A stretch of DNA of 64,000 nt from Peromyscus leucopus (GCF_004664715.2 NC_051083.1:96049161-96113160); one strand, 5' to 3'. Shown: positions 26,293 through 39,340, counted from the first letter of the stretch. Numbers and translations are program-made. Notes: generated from the letters alone by a model not told the origin.

Positions 26293-26400
26293 ACCTTTTC
26301 AACTTCCTAGTATAGAAACTGAGGTCCAGAAAGGTCACAGAACTGGGGTAGGGACAGCTAGGAACAGAACCCAAGTCTCCTTGTTCTCAGAATTCATCAC
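26293..26400 (+). repeat. MIR fragment
   Basis: TAGAAACTGAGGTCCAGAAA followed by GGTCACAGAACTGG, GACAGCTAGGAACAGAACCC and AAGTCTCCTTGTTCTCAGA, in MIR right-half order. Confidence 0.75.
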
Positions 26401-28954
26401 TTGAAAAAAAAAATTAAATGCTGGGGATACATGCAAACTGCTGACGAAAGAACTGTTACTGAGCCTCTAGGCAAGCAGAAGGAAGACAGTATGGATTCTA
26501 GGGAAGGAAACAGAAACTTCCTCCACCAAACAATACAGACAGGAAGGCAGGAGACCCAAGGATGGACTCTGTTGCCCATTCCCTAAGGGTCCAAATGAGT
26601 AATGCAAATATTTATGGACTAAATCCCCTTCTAAGAAGTTGCTTTAACTGCTTGCCTCCTCCTTAGGCTTCCTGTTCTGCACGAGGCCTTGCTGATACCC
26701 AGCAAATCCTCTGGAGATGGCCAGTAAGTGCAAAGCATCCCAGTGTTTCATGGCACTGAAAACAATGCTCAAAGCAGAGCTTCGTACAAGGACTTGATTT
26801 CCATAATGGCATCTTCCACTCCATCTCAAGGTCCTTCTGAAAGTAACAATGAGGTGCAATTTCCAGAGCTAGGTAGACTGCTTTATTTTTGTTGTTGCTT
26901 GTCTTGTGTTCATAAAGGCAGAAATTTTAACGCAGAAGAGAAACAGAACATAATGTGCATCATAGTTGCAGAAAAATAATCAAAGGGAAAACAGACTGTA
27001 TACATGCGACTAGAAGTCATTTCACTTGGTGACTTTGTGAGTCATGCTAGCCATCTGTGTATGAATGGGGACTCTGTTTTCAGCTGTACATTAAGAGAAT
27101 CTAAAAAAAATTGGAAACCTTTATGGGGGAAGGAGAGTGAAAAAGAGAATATTAGCTTCTAAAATATAGGGGGGGGGATAATGACAGTAGCCAATTTGTT
27201 CCTCTCATCTGTTTATTCTCATGAAGGATGTTATAAAAGCACCCTATTATTAACTGCAACCAGACACATCAGAAATGGAACTGGGATCGCTCGCTCGAGA
27301 GGTGTGCATTAGAGGTTCTTTTGAAAATGAAGTACAGCTCTCTCTGAGTGGCAGGAGTCCTCAAGGCTCACATACAATGACAGATGCTTTGTTATATTAG
27401 GGACAGAGTGAGATGAGACATGAGGTCCAGCTTTAATAGTCCAGGGACAGATTTTTGAATCACACAAGAATCATGCTGGCCAGCCCCATTAAGCATGGGA
27501 TGATTCCATGTAAGTGTGATGTACTAAAAATGACCCCCCCCCCAAAAAAAAAACAAAGGTGTCTTCGAAGCCAGATAAGGAAGAAAAAGTCCCAAAGTTT
27601 GTGCAAGCATCATTAATCTCTCTAAATATGATTTGAGCTCCCACTTTAGGATACGTTAGAAAACATTTGTTCTTCATGCCTTTAAATGCTCTTCCCTCTA
27701 AAGCTCAGAAGTAAAAATGCCTGATTATAATTTAGAAAATATTTTGACTTCTGTCAGTGATGTGCTTCTGCATTACATCCCAACAAAATCACAGTTAGGA
27801 TGTATGCCACACAACTTCTACAAACACAAAGCCTATTCATTTAGAATAGCCTGAAAATGAGCGGCTGAGGTGACTATCCCGAGAATCAACCTGTCAAACT
27901 CTGCCCGTTGTCATTTGTCTTACAACCTTTCATACTGTTTGAAAGGGCAACATGACTCCTGAACAGTGGAACTATACTAGGTTCAGGCTATGTGTCATTT
28001 TGGAAGGTTCCGACATGCTACGTGCGGTTCTCTTTCTTTCTAAAGTGCCGTGTCTGTCAATCATCCTGTCATTTAGAATTAGCATAACGCTGTCAATGGA
28101 AGAACACAGAGCAGTGGTAGTGATAAGTTTTTATGTTCAAACACAAGAGAGACTGTGTTAAAATTCTCCCTGGGGGAGTAATTTTTCTCATTTAACAATC
28201 ATTTTAGCCTTGCAGGTAGATATGACAACACATCAGTTAATGAATATTTCCCCCAAATTACTCACTTTTCATACCTTTAAAAGATCCCTTTAATAAGGGA
28301 TTCTACTGAAGTACTACACTTCATCAGCGGCCCTACTCCAACTTCTGCTTATTTCAAATGTACTATCTTATTTTTTAAATTTTAAATTCTCTACTAAAAT
28401 TCTTTAATAATTTTGTTTTCCCCTATGGCATAAGCACATGCATGACTCTGCATCTCATGTTAAAATTAAACATAGCAAATAGGGTATTTTATTCTGGGGA
28501 AAGAGTTCTAATTACTCAACAGTGTGAAATTTCTCCAAGAGAAGGCTATAGCTTTCATAATATAGTTTGACGTCTCCAAATGAAAGATCAAAAATACATA
28601 ATTAACTAATATGCAAGGATAAGCCATAAGGCCATCTTCATAGTTTTCCTTTTCATAATAATCACATATATTACTAAGCATATAAATGTACTGCTACACA
28701 AAGAATGTAAAGAAACATAGTTCAGGACACCCAAGTCTAGTGACAAGAGAAATTTACATATTTGGTACAGATGTAATGTTTTCCAAACATTTTCAGTCTA
28801 TAGCTGGCTAGATCTGTGCTTATAGAGCCCACAGATGCTACTAAGGCCTTGACTGTATTAAAAAAATGAAATGGTGAGATTATGAGGAACTTATTTTTCT
28901 TTATATTCTAAAATATTTTTTAGCGTTTTCTTCAGGAAATCAAAATTACTAAAG

Positions 28955-28960
<6 letters not shown>
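26401..28960. other. Repeat-free intron 3 segment, candidate conserved DNA
   Basis: No SINE or LINE recognised. C8/A10 runs lie near 27534-27554 and a G9 near 27170-27178. The stretch 27790-28160 is balanced in composition and looks non-decayed, which would fit a regulatory element (inference only). Confidence 0.45.

Positions 28961-29013
<53 letters not shown>
28961..29013. repeat. (TG)n microsatellite
   Basis: About 26 perfect TG units; in the AMMECR1 pre-mRNA this is (CA)n. Confidence 0.98.
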
Positions 29014-29015
<2 letters not shown>

Positions 29016-29620
29016 TAGTAAAATTTATTTTACTATTTTCATTTTGGTAAAATACAAATAAAATTTACCATTATAATAGCTTTTGTTTTTATCTTTTCAT
29101 AATTTTAAAAGCACATAATTCAGTGACATTAAATGTATTTCTCCTCTCAGATAACCACCACTAATTCCAGAACTTCCCCACTGCAAATGGAAATGCTGGA
29201 CCCACTAAGCAGTTACTTCCCATTCACCCCTTTTCCACGTCCTGACAACTATTAATCCAATAATCTTCCTATAGGGCTGCCTATTCTGGACATTTCATAC
29301 AAACAGAATCATACAATGTGTGGCCTTTTGTGTCTGGTTTCTTTCATTTAGCATGATGTTTCTTAGGTTAGTCCATGCTATATCATGGATTATGGCTGAT
29401 ATGGATATATTATTGATAACCAACAGTTGGGTTTTCACTTTGTGGTTATTGTGAAAAGTACTGCTATGAGCATTCTTACTTAAGTTTTTGTTTCAATATC
29501 TTTCTTAAATTAATTTGGGCATAAATCTAGAAATGGAACTGTATCAGCCTATAATTAAAAATATTTTTACTTCCACTTTGACACCCTGTTTAAAGCAGCA
29601 ATGGTTTTCATAATTAGCAA
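29014..29620 (+). mobile_element. Old L1 (L1M-type) fragment
   Basis: Motif order TACCATTATAATAGC, CTAATTCCAGAACTTCCCCA, TCATACAAACAGAATCATAC, TTCTTTCATTTAGCATGATG and TTATTGTGAAAAGTACTGCT matches a widespread ancient L1 non-coding segment. A second, separate copy of the same segment is at 34140-35260. Confidence 0.78.
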
Positions 29621-30487
29621 AGGCAACCTTTAGACTATCCTTCCCAAAAGAACAGCATTCTATTTTTAACCACACTAGTACACTTAAAACCAACTCACAT
29701 TTCTTAGTTCAAAAAGTAACTGTTACTCTTTGAGAATATATTTCTTGCAAGGTTCCAGTGTCTTACTTGAAACAGTGATGAAATAACAGAAAGAGACAGT
29801 CTTTCCCTCCTAGCACAGCCATTCTAGCAGTGTATAATTCCCTTTCAAATGCTGATATACTAAAAGTACAAACCCCTGTGTGTTGTTTGAATTTGACAAG
29901 AGAATGTTACATAATAAGACGGGGATTCACGCTCCCAAACAGCAAGTCGAAGGAATATAGAACCCTGTAGAAATTCAAGCTGGCAGACAGTGACCACAAA
30001 AGACAAATAGCACTTGACAGAATACATAGTGCTACTATTTCAAGTGCTGTACTTCCCATCCACCTAGCAGAACATCAAAGCCACACAGCAAGGTGAAGTT
30101 TTGCTGTTGAGAGCTCTTGATGTGAACTAAAGGGGATGTTATTAACTCTGCCTATTTATACCTATTCATCAGTTGCCGGGGTCTCAAATTTTTCTTTCCC
30201 ACGAAACATACATACATTTACCCACTATGTATACATGAACAAAATGTATTCATGTGTTTATACATGCTCAAACCATATTTTCAACTCAGTGGCTGCAAGC
30301 AAGGGTAAAAAGGCTTCTGTAGCTTGGTCATCCAAGAGAAAAGCAAGCAACAGTCCCCCAACAGGAAAAATAATCATCTAGATTATATGTTCATCAGTAG
30401 GGACATGAATTGGAGCCATTAAATAAAAACTACTGGAAGATAGTTCCATAATATTGGTAAACTTCTCTTCAAAAAGAAAAAATCCAA

Positions 30488-30600
30488 ATAGGTGTGGTAT
30501 GATGGAGCACACATGAAATCTTGCTACTCAGGAAGCAGACAGTAAGAGATCTTGAGTTCAAGGGCAGCCTGGGCAACATGGTTGCAAACAAACGTAAAGG
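30488..30600 (+). mobile_element. Old B1-like SINE followed by a purine tract
   Basis: ATGATGGAGCACACATGAAA, GCTACTCAGGAAGCAGACAG and TTCAAGGGCAGCCTGGGCAA are a diverged B1/PB1. A GA-rich purine tract follows at about 30605-30645. Confidence 0.72.
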
Positions 30601-30645
30601 TTGACAGAGGGAAAGAAGAGAAGGAGGGAAGGAGGCAGGGAGGGG

Positions 30646-31513
30646 ACATCAAATAGGAATGTCAAACTTCAAAGATAAAGAAGGAAATTTTAGTTCTATA
30701 AAATGGTTGATACTCTTCAAATTTTTCTAATATGTTACTAGATTTTTTTATTTCTTCCTTTATAAAGGTTATACAATGCTTTCATATTCTGATAATGACA
30801 CAAAAAGCCTGTAACAAAACCCAGAAGGGACACTTTCATCCTCTTCTATGCAAAATGTTATAAAATAGCTCTGGTGTCCCCAAAATAATTCATATCCAAG
30901 ATCTTCTGAGATGATTCTCCAGAATATTATTCTGTACACAGAGTAGTGACCTGCAGTGGAGTAAACCATCTGTAGTCTCCCAAGGAATCATAGAAAAAGC
31001 AAAAATAAAATTCAAGTCCAGTTAATTATGAGGACAAGGATCTGGTTTACAAGGCAGTCTCAGTACCACTAGGGATGATTCTTTGATTCTACCACAGTAG
31101 AAGGAAAAGTCTTCTAAGGATGCAGTGGTTCTGTTTCTAAGTGGCGTATGAGAGGATGCTATTTATCAACAAACTGCCCTTGTTTTGTTCTTCTACCACT
31201 AGTTTCTTCATACCCTGCATATAAATTTCTCTCTGCATCCTGGTAGAGACCCTATCTTGTCATTTCTGTACATATAGAACACTGCCTGGAACACAGCTGC
31301 TATTCAGGAATACAGGCGTGACCTCCACTCAACTATTTCAACCGCCAAAGAAAATCACCATGAGAACCTCTGAATCCCACATAGTAAAGAAGAAAAATAT
31401 AATTAATATAGGTTTCTCTCCTAATGACAAGGCACAGACATACTCTAGGTAGAACAGCATTCTCAGAGTAATTTCAAGTGTGTGTATTAATGTAGCCAAG
31501 AATGAACTCACAC
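30646..31513. other. Unique intron 3 segment
   Basis: No repeat, exon or RNA gene recognised. Confidence 0.5.
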
Positions 31514-31701
31514 TTTTTTTTTTTTTCGAGACAGGGTTTCTCTGTGTAGCATTAGCACCTATCCTGGAACTCACTCTGTACCCCAGGCTGGCCTTGAACT
31601 CACAGAGATCCACTCGCCTCTACCTCCCGAGTGCTGGGATTAAAGGCGTGCACCACCACCACCACAACCACCACCACCACCACCACCACCACCGCCTGGC
31701 C
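31514..31701 (-). mobile_element. B1 SINE, minus strand, with expanded (CCA)n head
   Basis: Plus strand: poly-T, GAGACAGGGTTTCTCTGTGT, body, AAAGGCGTGCACCACCACCA, then an expanded ACC tract (31651-31693) before GCCTGGCC. The target-site duplication GAACTCACACT lies at 31504-31514 and about 31703-31713. It is oppositely oriented to the B1 at 32004. Confidence 0.95.
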
Positions 31702-32003
31702 GAACTCACACTATTGAATTCTAGTTCCTGTCACAAACTGCTTTCCCCCAAGTGGTATATTTTGCTAACTCTTGCTGCTTCTTCCTGATATGTGTATTCT
31801 GACTGCCTAATCATCCTGTGGTGGTTACAGCATACCACCCTGGAATGGAAATACGGGGAGAAATAGATTCCAGCTAGTCTTTCTCACTACTTATTAACAG
31901 CCTTATTGGGTACTTAAGTGATGTACTTTTGTTCAAAAGTAACACCACATTCAACTGGAGATTTTAAGACCACAGGGTATTTGGCCATTAAAAAAATCCT
32001 CCA

Positions 32004-32178
32004 GCCGGGCAGTGGTGGCGCACGCCTTTAATCCCAGCACTCAGGAGGCAGAGGCAGGCGGATCTCTGTGAGTTTCAGGCCAGCCTAGCCTAAACAGTGA
32101 GTTCCAGGACAGGTGCAAAGCTACACAGAGAAACCCTGTCTCAAAAAAATGAAAAACAAACAAACAAATAACAAAAAA
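32004..32178 (+). mobile_element. Young B1 SINE close to exon 3
   Basis: Full-length B1 from GCCGGGCAGTGGTGGCGCAC to CTACACAGAGAAACCCTGTC, with an (A)n/(CAAA)n tail. Near consensus. It lies about 135 bp beyond the exon 3 donor in transcript sense. Confidence 0.95.
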
Positions 32179-32303
32179 CCTTCACTCATATCTCATTGTT
32201 CCATGGGGAGCTTTACTTCAGTGTTAGAATGGACAGGAAGCCTTACATTCTGGGCCCAGTTGGTAGCATCTACTCAGGAGTTACTGTCATGTGAAGTATC
32301 TTA

Positions 32304-32600
<297 letters not shown>

Positions 32601-33295
32601 TCATTGAGTAGCTTCTGTTTACTGGCTAATCCTGTGGCTACTTCAACTGTAAAGAATGAATGTTCAATTCACTCTCCTAAGCAATTTTCGATGTCTCTCC
32701 ATGTTATTTGTAAAAGCAGAACATGCTTTATTTTACATTTGAGGAGAATAAAACCTAGAGGGGTAGAAACATGCTGGAAGGCCTCTGAATCAATGATTGG
32801 AAGAGAAAATGTATATATGATCACACATAGCTCTCTTTCTATATAGAAAATCACATTGTAAAACTAAAGAAGTTAATACAAGCTACAACAGTTACCACAG
32901 AACATTAAATAACTCAAAAAGATGAATTTTTTTCATCAATGAAATAAAATCAAAGAAAATGAAAATAATCACTCAAATCATAGACTAAAAACACAAGGAT
33001 TTCATGTACCTACTAAAGGACAACTGAAGACAGGACTCAAAAACCGTGGAACTGCAAGAAAGAGGGCTCATCTGTACGACAGAGGTCTGATTAGGAGATT
33101 GCGAGGTCATTAGTCCCATCAGTGGAGTTCTGAGTTTCTGCATACATCAACTCTGATTAGACCCTTTAATCACACTCCACTGTGCCAAACTCTAGAGACC
33201 CTTGTAAAGGATAAAAATGGTCTTCTTCCAAGAGTAGAAGAGATAAATCAATGGTGCCCCTCCCACACACTACCTTAACTTTCTCTCTGACGTGT

Positions 33296-33299
<4 letters not shown>

Positions 33300-33355
<56 letters not shown>
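33300..33355. repeat. (CA)n microsatellite
   Basis: About 28 CA units, preceded by TGTGCGCA. In the AMMECR1 pre-mRNA this is (UG)n, 870 bases upstream of exon 3. Confidence 0.98.
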
Positions 33356-33356
<1 letters not shown>

Positions 33357-34139
33357 ATGTTCCTTGTACTTTGTAAAGAAATCGTTTCCTGGTCAAGCAG
33401 AACACACCTCTGATTATCTAACACATAAATGCAACTGTTGACACAGCATCCATAATCAAACAGCCTAGGTAGCAGCCAGGCATGGAAAACGTTTTCATTG
33501 TTTCCTTCTCACAGATTACAAACTCAGAAACATAACAAAGTCCCACAGCCTTTGGAAATAATTGAATTCCCTTTTAAGTGACTCATTCCCAAATCCACTA
33601 TTCTCCCACTTTTGTATTTTTGAAACAGGCTCTTGTATGTACTTTTTTTTTTAAACTCTTCCCTCCATTCTTGACATTCTAAAACTCACTGCATTTATAT
33701 TTTCAGTGATTCTGGTGCTACTGCCATCCCACTATACAAAAGAAAATGCTCTTAGGAAGATGCAGATGTAAAAATTTATAAAGAACAAATGTTCGTGTCA
33801 TTCAAGAGGCCTCGTTCAACCAAGAAACCCAGGAAATTGCAAACTCATACTCTGAAGGCAGCATTTCACTCTTACAATTTAACAACATAAATTTCCTATG
33901 GGTTGGCTTTATTTTCCTCCTGACAAATAAACTTCTTAAAAACACTCTCAAGCTCTCATCCAAAGGCAAGCTGAAGACACACTTCTATTTAACCACCTCT
34001 TTTGCACACAAATACTGGAACCAAATGCTAACACGTTGTGTAGAAGTGTCCCTGGCATGATTAAAAGGCCAATGCCATGTTTTAGTTTTCCTGTTAAAAA
34101 GAATCACAAGAAAGAAAAAGCCCTTTATACATTAGAATC
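33356..34139. other. Unique intron 2 segment
   Basis: No repeat or exon recognised apart from a T9 run near 33643-33651. Confidence 0.5.
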
Positions 34140-35260
34140 ATGTAAAATACAAATTTTGTAGTTAGGGAGTGGATTTTACTGTGGTAAAATATGCATAAAA
34201 CTTAACATTTTAATCATTTTTAAATAGCTCTATTTTGGGAGAGTAAGTATATTCACAGCCATTACCACCCTCTATCCCCAGAAATTCAGAGGCTCCCCAA
34301 GTGAAACACTATACCAATTAAGCACTAGCCTCCCGTTCCTCTCTTGCCTCCAGTTCCTGGCATAAAATATAAATTAAGTAGACTTTGATTTCAAATAGTT
34401 GTGCTAGAATACACTTTTATTACAGTAGTCACATAGCACTAAATTCACCCATTTAAAGTACACAATTTGATGAGTTTTAATATAGTCAGAGTTGTACAGT
34501 TTATCAGTCTTACTCAATATTAGAGTATTCCATAACTTCATAAAGAAATTCTGTATTTGTCAGCAATGAATCCAAGTTTTCCCTAGTCCCAGTTTCCTGG
34601 TAATTATAAATCTACTTTTTGCCTTCATGGATTTGCCTATTCTGGCCATTTTATGCATGTAGATTTAGACTTACAAAAAACTAAAAAATATATTTGAAAA
34701 TAAAAATACTGCCTTTTGTGTTTGGCTTCTCTCACTGAGCATAATGTTTCTGGGATTTCATCTGTGCAGCAGCACTTTATCCCTTCTATTATCTAATAAT
34801 GGTTCATCATATAAATAAACAAACCGTATTTTGTTCTTATGCACGGATGGATGGATATTTAGACTTTTTTCTCTTTGAGTCTCAGCACCTATCTGACAGC
34901 TCCCAACCGCATGGAACTCTGGTTCCAGGGGATCCGATGCCCTCTTCTGAACTCTAAAGGACACAAGGCACACGTGTGGTGCGTAGACACACATGCAAGG
35001 AAAACACACACATCAAATAAGCAGATCTTTAAAATAAAAAAAAAAAGTTTTTCTGTCTTTAACTTTGTGCGGAACTGGATTTCTCCCCCAAAACAGGCTG
35101 AATAACTGTACATTCTCACCTACGATATATTAAGGCGCCCACGTGTTTACATCCTCAACAACGCTTGTTGTCATCTGTTGTGTGTTTTTGTTATTTTGTA
35201 TAATTCGGGGCCTGCTTTAAGGAAGATACATTTTTTTTTGCATTCAGCTCTATCTTTTTA
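34140..35260 (+). mobile_element. Old L1 (L1M-type) fragment, split by a B2
   Basis: Shows TGGTAAAATATGCATAAAAC, CTTCTCTCACTGAGCATAAT and, after the inserted B2, GTACATTCTCACCTACGATA and ACATCCTCAACAACGCTTGT. This is the same ancient segment as at 29014-29620 but longer. Near 34385-34500 it appears partly duplicated (a second ATTTAAAGTACACAATTTGA-type section). Confidence 0.72.
34878..35048 (+). mobile_element. B2 SINE, 5'-truncated, inside the L1
   Basis: Begins mid-body (AGTCTCAGCACC), continues GGGGATCCGATGCCCTCTTC, GGCACACGTGTGGTGCGTAG and ends in TCTTTAAAATAAAAAAAA. The tRNA-like head is missing. Confidence 0.88.
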
Positions 35261-37671
35261 CTAAGAAACAATGCATGTGATGCAGTTATCATATAGTTAA
35301 TGTCTCAATACTTTATGGCAAGTTCTGTTGTGTGCCGTATTTCCTAAACTGACCAATGACGGCATAATTCAAGCCCACTAAAATTCAATCTATTTCAAAT
35401 GGATGAATATTTCAAGTACCTAAAGTGGAACAAGTTTTTCTCATGATGTGGAGCCTTGCTGTTCAGTCACTCTAGAACTTAAGGGGAAAAAAAAGTATTT
35501 AGAACAATGAGTGAGTCATGATGGAAATCGTCTGATTGGATCAAAGAATTCCAACCAAAATTTTGGTATTCGTATTTTTCTTCCATCTCCAAGTAACTTT
35601 TTGTTAAACTTGTAAGCCGAGAAACATCAATGGATCTCAATGCAAATTCCTAGAGAAATACACTGGCAATGAAAGCCTAGCAAGGATTTAAGGGATCCTA
35701 AAGAGATAAAAATTCAGTTGGAGACTCACCTCCAAGCTGCCAGGCCAGTGTGGATAACTGATACACAAGAGAATTCAGCTTATCTCAACCAAGCTCTTTT
35801 TAGAACACACCATACACACTGTTAAACCTAGGGCTTTGGAGAGGATGCTGCATTTTGAAGTTGGGCAATGACTTATATGGGGTGATCCAGCTAAGCCAAA
35901 AATGGAGGTATGTCTATAACCCAGATTTTTAGGCTCAAGTCCAAAAATTAGTATTCACACATTAGTCTTCACCTTTGAATAGATTATACTTTTAAATTTG
36001 AAAATGAAATACTTGTCTTACTTGGCATTTTGATCTCAAACCTGTAGTGTCTCTGCCTAAAAGAAGATATGTAATCATTCAATAGCATTCATTAGTAGTC
36101 AAATGGAAAGGATTCCTAGACTTCTTGGCTATTGGAAATCTGCAAGAATAAATTAGTAATATTGTCCACTAAAAATATTTTCTACCCAACAAGTATCTGC
36201 CAATTGAAATTCTAGGGAGTTTAAGAAGCTGACAGGGGGATCTTGTAGTAAACCGATCATGAAGTTTCTCTTTGAAATGATAGGAAGCCATTTTCAAATG
36301 TTTAAATAGTACTAGGGAAAATAACCAAAACGTTTATGCACAAAATCAGCTGGCTGCTCCATCAACCATATGATGGACAGGAAAGGTTTAAACATAATTT
36401 AGTTCACATACCAAATTCAAATGTATTCAGTTCAATCTGGCACCTTCCCAAGTAGACATTTCACCTAATTGAGAAACAGCATTAACATCTGTCAAAGTTA
36501 ATATCTAATGTTAAATGGCACTCCAGTGAATCTATTAAGAAAATAAGACTTCAGCTATCGAGGAATCAAGGTTGTGAGAGTAGCTGCTGAAAAGAAATAA
36601 AACAGAGCTGGAAAGAGCCACAGCATTAGCTACTACAGGGCTCATCCTAAACTATATTATTACCTGCAACAGAAATGGCGGAAATGTACCTGTCGTGCTT
36701 CCTGAAACAGAGCCCATTAATCAGTTAAGTAGTGGGAAGTTACCAAAGCGACAGACAGGGCTTCCTATTACAGAGAATCATTCTGCAGAACAAATAATTA
36801 AATCCACAATTAAGCACTGCTATTGGAATAGATAAAGAGAAATGAATGAAGTGTGCATGATTTTTTTTTTAAATCTTGCTGAAAAGTTTAGACCATTAGG
36901 AAATTGCTTGTTCTGCCATTCCTAGGCATCAGGACCCCAGGACCAGAATGCTCATGTGGTACATTTGTACCACACAAACTTAGAAAACTAGAATCTTAAA
37001 CCCACATCTGAAAATTTATACACTGATTATCTTTCTTACTGAGTAGCATATTTTAGCTTTTACAAATTCGAGAAACAATGGGACACAATCCAAAATTCAA
37101 ACATGTAACTCTTGTTCAATCTTCAGCATACTGCTGGCAGGGAAGAAGAAAGAGACCCGGGTTTGGGTAAGGGCTGTGCAGGGCAAGGAAATTTCCAACT
37201 CTGTCATAGGTACACTGTTGCCTGACTGCAAAGTGTTATTTCTTTAACAGTTATACAGGCAACTTACTTGCTGCTAAAGAAACATTTCTGTTGGTAAATT
37301 TTGATGTCCATTTTAGTGTGGTATAATAATGGGCAATTCATGAGGAATAGAGAAAAGAACAGGGCTGGGACAAAAGGAAGAGGGCTGAAAGAAAGGAAAG
37401 AAAAGAAAAACAAGTGAGGAAGGGTAAATGGGAGGCAAAAAAAAGGATACAAGGAAGATACCTAGGAAAGTGTCCAGTAGAGATACACATCAAAGGAAAA
37501 AGAGAGAAAACACAGAAGGGAGAATTATATGGGTGAGGGAGATAAAGGGCAGTAGCTTCTGTAGGATTTGCTACACATTTGGCCCCTATGAAATTCATTT
37601 AGCCTTCAAGAGTGCTATCGCCCATTGGCCTTTTATTGGAGTTCTTGGATTCTTAAAATGCCTACACATAA
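35261..37671. other. Repeat-poor intron 2 segment, candidate conserved DNA
   Basis: 2.4 kb with no recognised SINE or LINE. The part around 36530-36840 has a balanced, non-decayed look and several homeodomain-type TAAT/ATTA cores. A purine-rich stretch lies at about 37360-37450. No exon supported. Confidence 0.45.
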
Positions 37672-37824
37672 GCCAGGCAGTGGTGGCGCACGCCTTTAAT
37701 CCCAGCACTCGGGAGGCAGAGCCAGGCGGATCTCTGTGAGTCCGAGGCCAGCCTGGTCTACAGAGTGAGTTCCAGGAAAGGCGCAAAGCTACACAGAGAA
37801 ACCCTGTCTCGAAAAAGCAAAAAA
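37672..37824 (+). mobile_element. Young B1 SINE
   Basis: GCCAGGCAGTGGTGGCGCAC through AGGCGCAAAGCTACACAGAG to CCCTGTCTCGAAAAAGCAAA. Near consensus, with a possible imperfect target-site duplication (AAAATGCCTACACAT versus AAAAAGCCTGCATGT). Confidence 0.95.
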
Positions 37825-38490
37825 GCCTGCATGTATTTATAGTATAATCTCAAAAACTGAAAGAAGAAATACCTGTTTTAAAAACCTGTGCTCTTTAGGC
37901 AAGAGTATCATCAGAATCTGCCTCTGTAGGCTTGCAAGCTTCTCCCTTATAAATTAGACGAACTGATTGCAATTTTGATTTAATGGAGCAAGATGAAAAC
38001 TGCCAAATACATGATACCTAAAGAAACAGATGGCTAAATGTGCATATGGCAAATATGTCTCGTTTCCTCCCATGCAATGTCCATGCCATGCTTTCTCTGT
38101 GGAGTTTCTCTACCTTGATTTTGGAAATAGACAACTAAAAAAACATTTTTTTTTTTCCTGATGAAAGTCTTTAAAATATATTCTGCCAGAGTAAATGGTA
38201 ATTTAATTTTCACTTTATGAGTCAGGTTCATTTTTAAGACTCAAAATGAGTTTGAGTCATCCATTACTACACACGATAAGAAAAGTACTCTCATCATATT
38301 GAAAAGGAAAGGCTGTGTGGGTTTGGAAAACAGACTATAATATGGCCATGAACAATTTCCATTTTGGCAAATTTAAAAACAAGATTATTTCTGATTTCAA
38401 GTGACTGAAATACAATAATAAACTGATACTGACTAAAATCTTCCAAGGAGCTCAACCTCATTTAAATTAGGGCACTATAAAACTGAATGA
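37825..38490. other. Unique intron 2 segment
   Basis: No repeat or exon recognised except a T-run near 38147-38156. Confidence 0.5.
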
Positions 38491-38637
38491 ACTTTTTTTT
38501 GAGACAGGGTTTTACTATGTAGCTTTGGCTAGCCTGGAACTCGCTATGTAGACAAGTCTGACTCTGAAGTTCTATCTGCCTCTGCCTAGGATTAAAGGTG
38601 TGCTGGGATTAAAGGCATTCACCACCACACCCAGCTT
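38491..38637 (-). mobile_element. B1 SINE, minus strand (first of a tandem pair)
   Basis: Plus strand: T8, GAGACAGGGTTTTACTATGT, CTCTGCCTAGGATTAAAGGT, an internally repeated GGATTAAAGG, and CACCACACCCAGCT. Diverged, with a small internal duplication. Confidence 0.88.
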
Positions 38638-38647
38638 GTTAAATTTC

Positions 38648-38753
38648 TTGAGACAAGGTCTCACTATGCAGCCCAGGCTGGCTACCAATTCACAATATTC
38701 CTACTTTAGCCTTCCAAATGCTGAGATTACAAGCAAGTACCTTCACACTTGGC
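38648..38753 (-). mobile_element. B1-like SINE, minus strand (second of a tandem pair)
   Basis: Plus strand: TTGAGACAAGGTCTCACTAT, CAGCCCAGGCTGGC, CTGAGATTACAAGC and CTTCACACTTGGCT. Older than its neighbour; the two lie head-to-tail with 10 bp between. Confidence 0.82.
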
Positions 38754-38949
38754 TCTGAATGAATTACTTCTTAAAATACTTAGAATTAAAACACTCTGTC
38801 TATATCCCTGAATGAATTATCTTTGCAGCCATGGAATGCATGTCTCAATGGTGGAGTCACTAAATACAGCACAGAAAATGCAAAATTTAAGTCACAGTTA
38901 ACAAAAAGCACTATTTCACAACTGTATAGAATCCAATATATTAACATGG

Positions 38950-39340
38950 TCAAGAGCTTGGGGCCCTGGAATCAGAAATCCTTGCACGTGGATATTGGCT
39001 CCACTGCATACTAGCTATGTGATGTCTTAATCTGTGGAAGTTTCCTTTTTAAAATGAAGATAATAATAGTACCTCTGTAGTCCTCATAAATGACAGATAG
39101 TAAGTGCTTATTAAGTATTTTGAAAATGAAGGAGAATGAAGCAAAGGCTTTTCAAAGGTACTTGTTAAAATCTTTCCCGAATGTGACTAAAGGGCCAAGC
39201 TTACTCCTGGAGCTCCCTTCCGTTCACCAGACCAGTCCCTGGCCTGATAGGGTTACTATGACAATAAAAGAATAAATAATATAAGTCCAGAAGTGACTTG
39301 CACATACTAGGTGCTTAATAAATAGTGCCTGCTGAAGAAC
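38950..39340. repeat. MIR fragment interrupted by one arm of an inverted duplication
   Basis: 38950-39075 (GAGCTTGGGGCCCTGGAATC, TGAAGATAATAATAGTACCT) and about 39242-39340 (GGGTTACTATGACAATAAAA, TACTAGGTGCTTAATAAATA) read as consecutive parts of a MIR. About 165 bp of other DNA lies between them and forms the left arm of the inverted duplication. Confidence 0.65.

Noticed and set aside
33300..33355. CA repeats as a special regulatory array
   Set aside because: Nine long CA/TG tracts in 64 kb is normal for rodent DNA; only the positions around exon 3 were kept as a finding.
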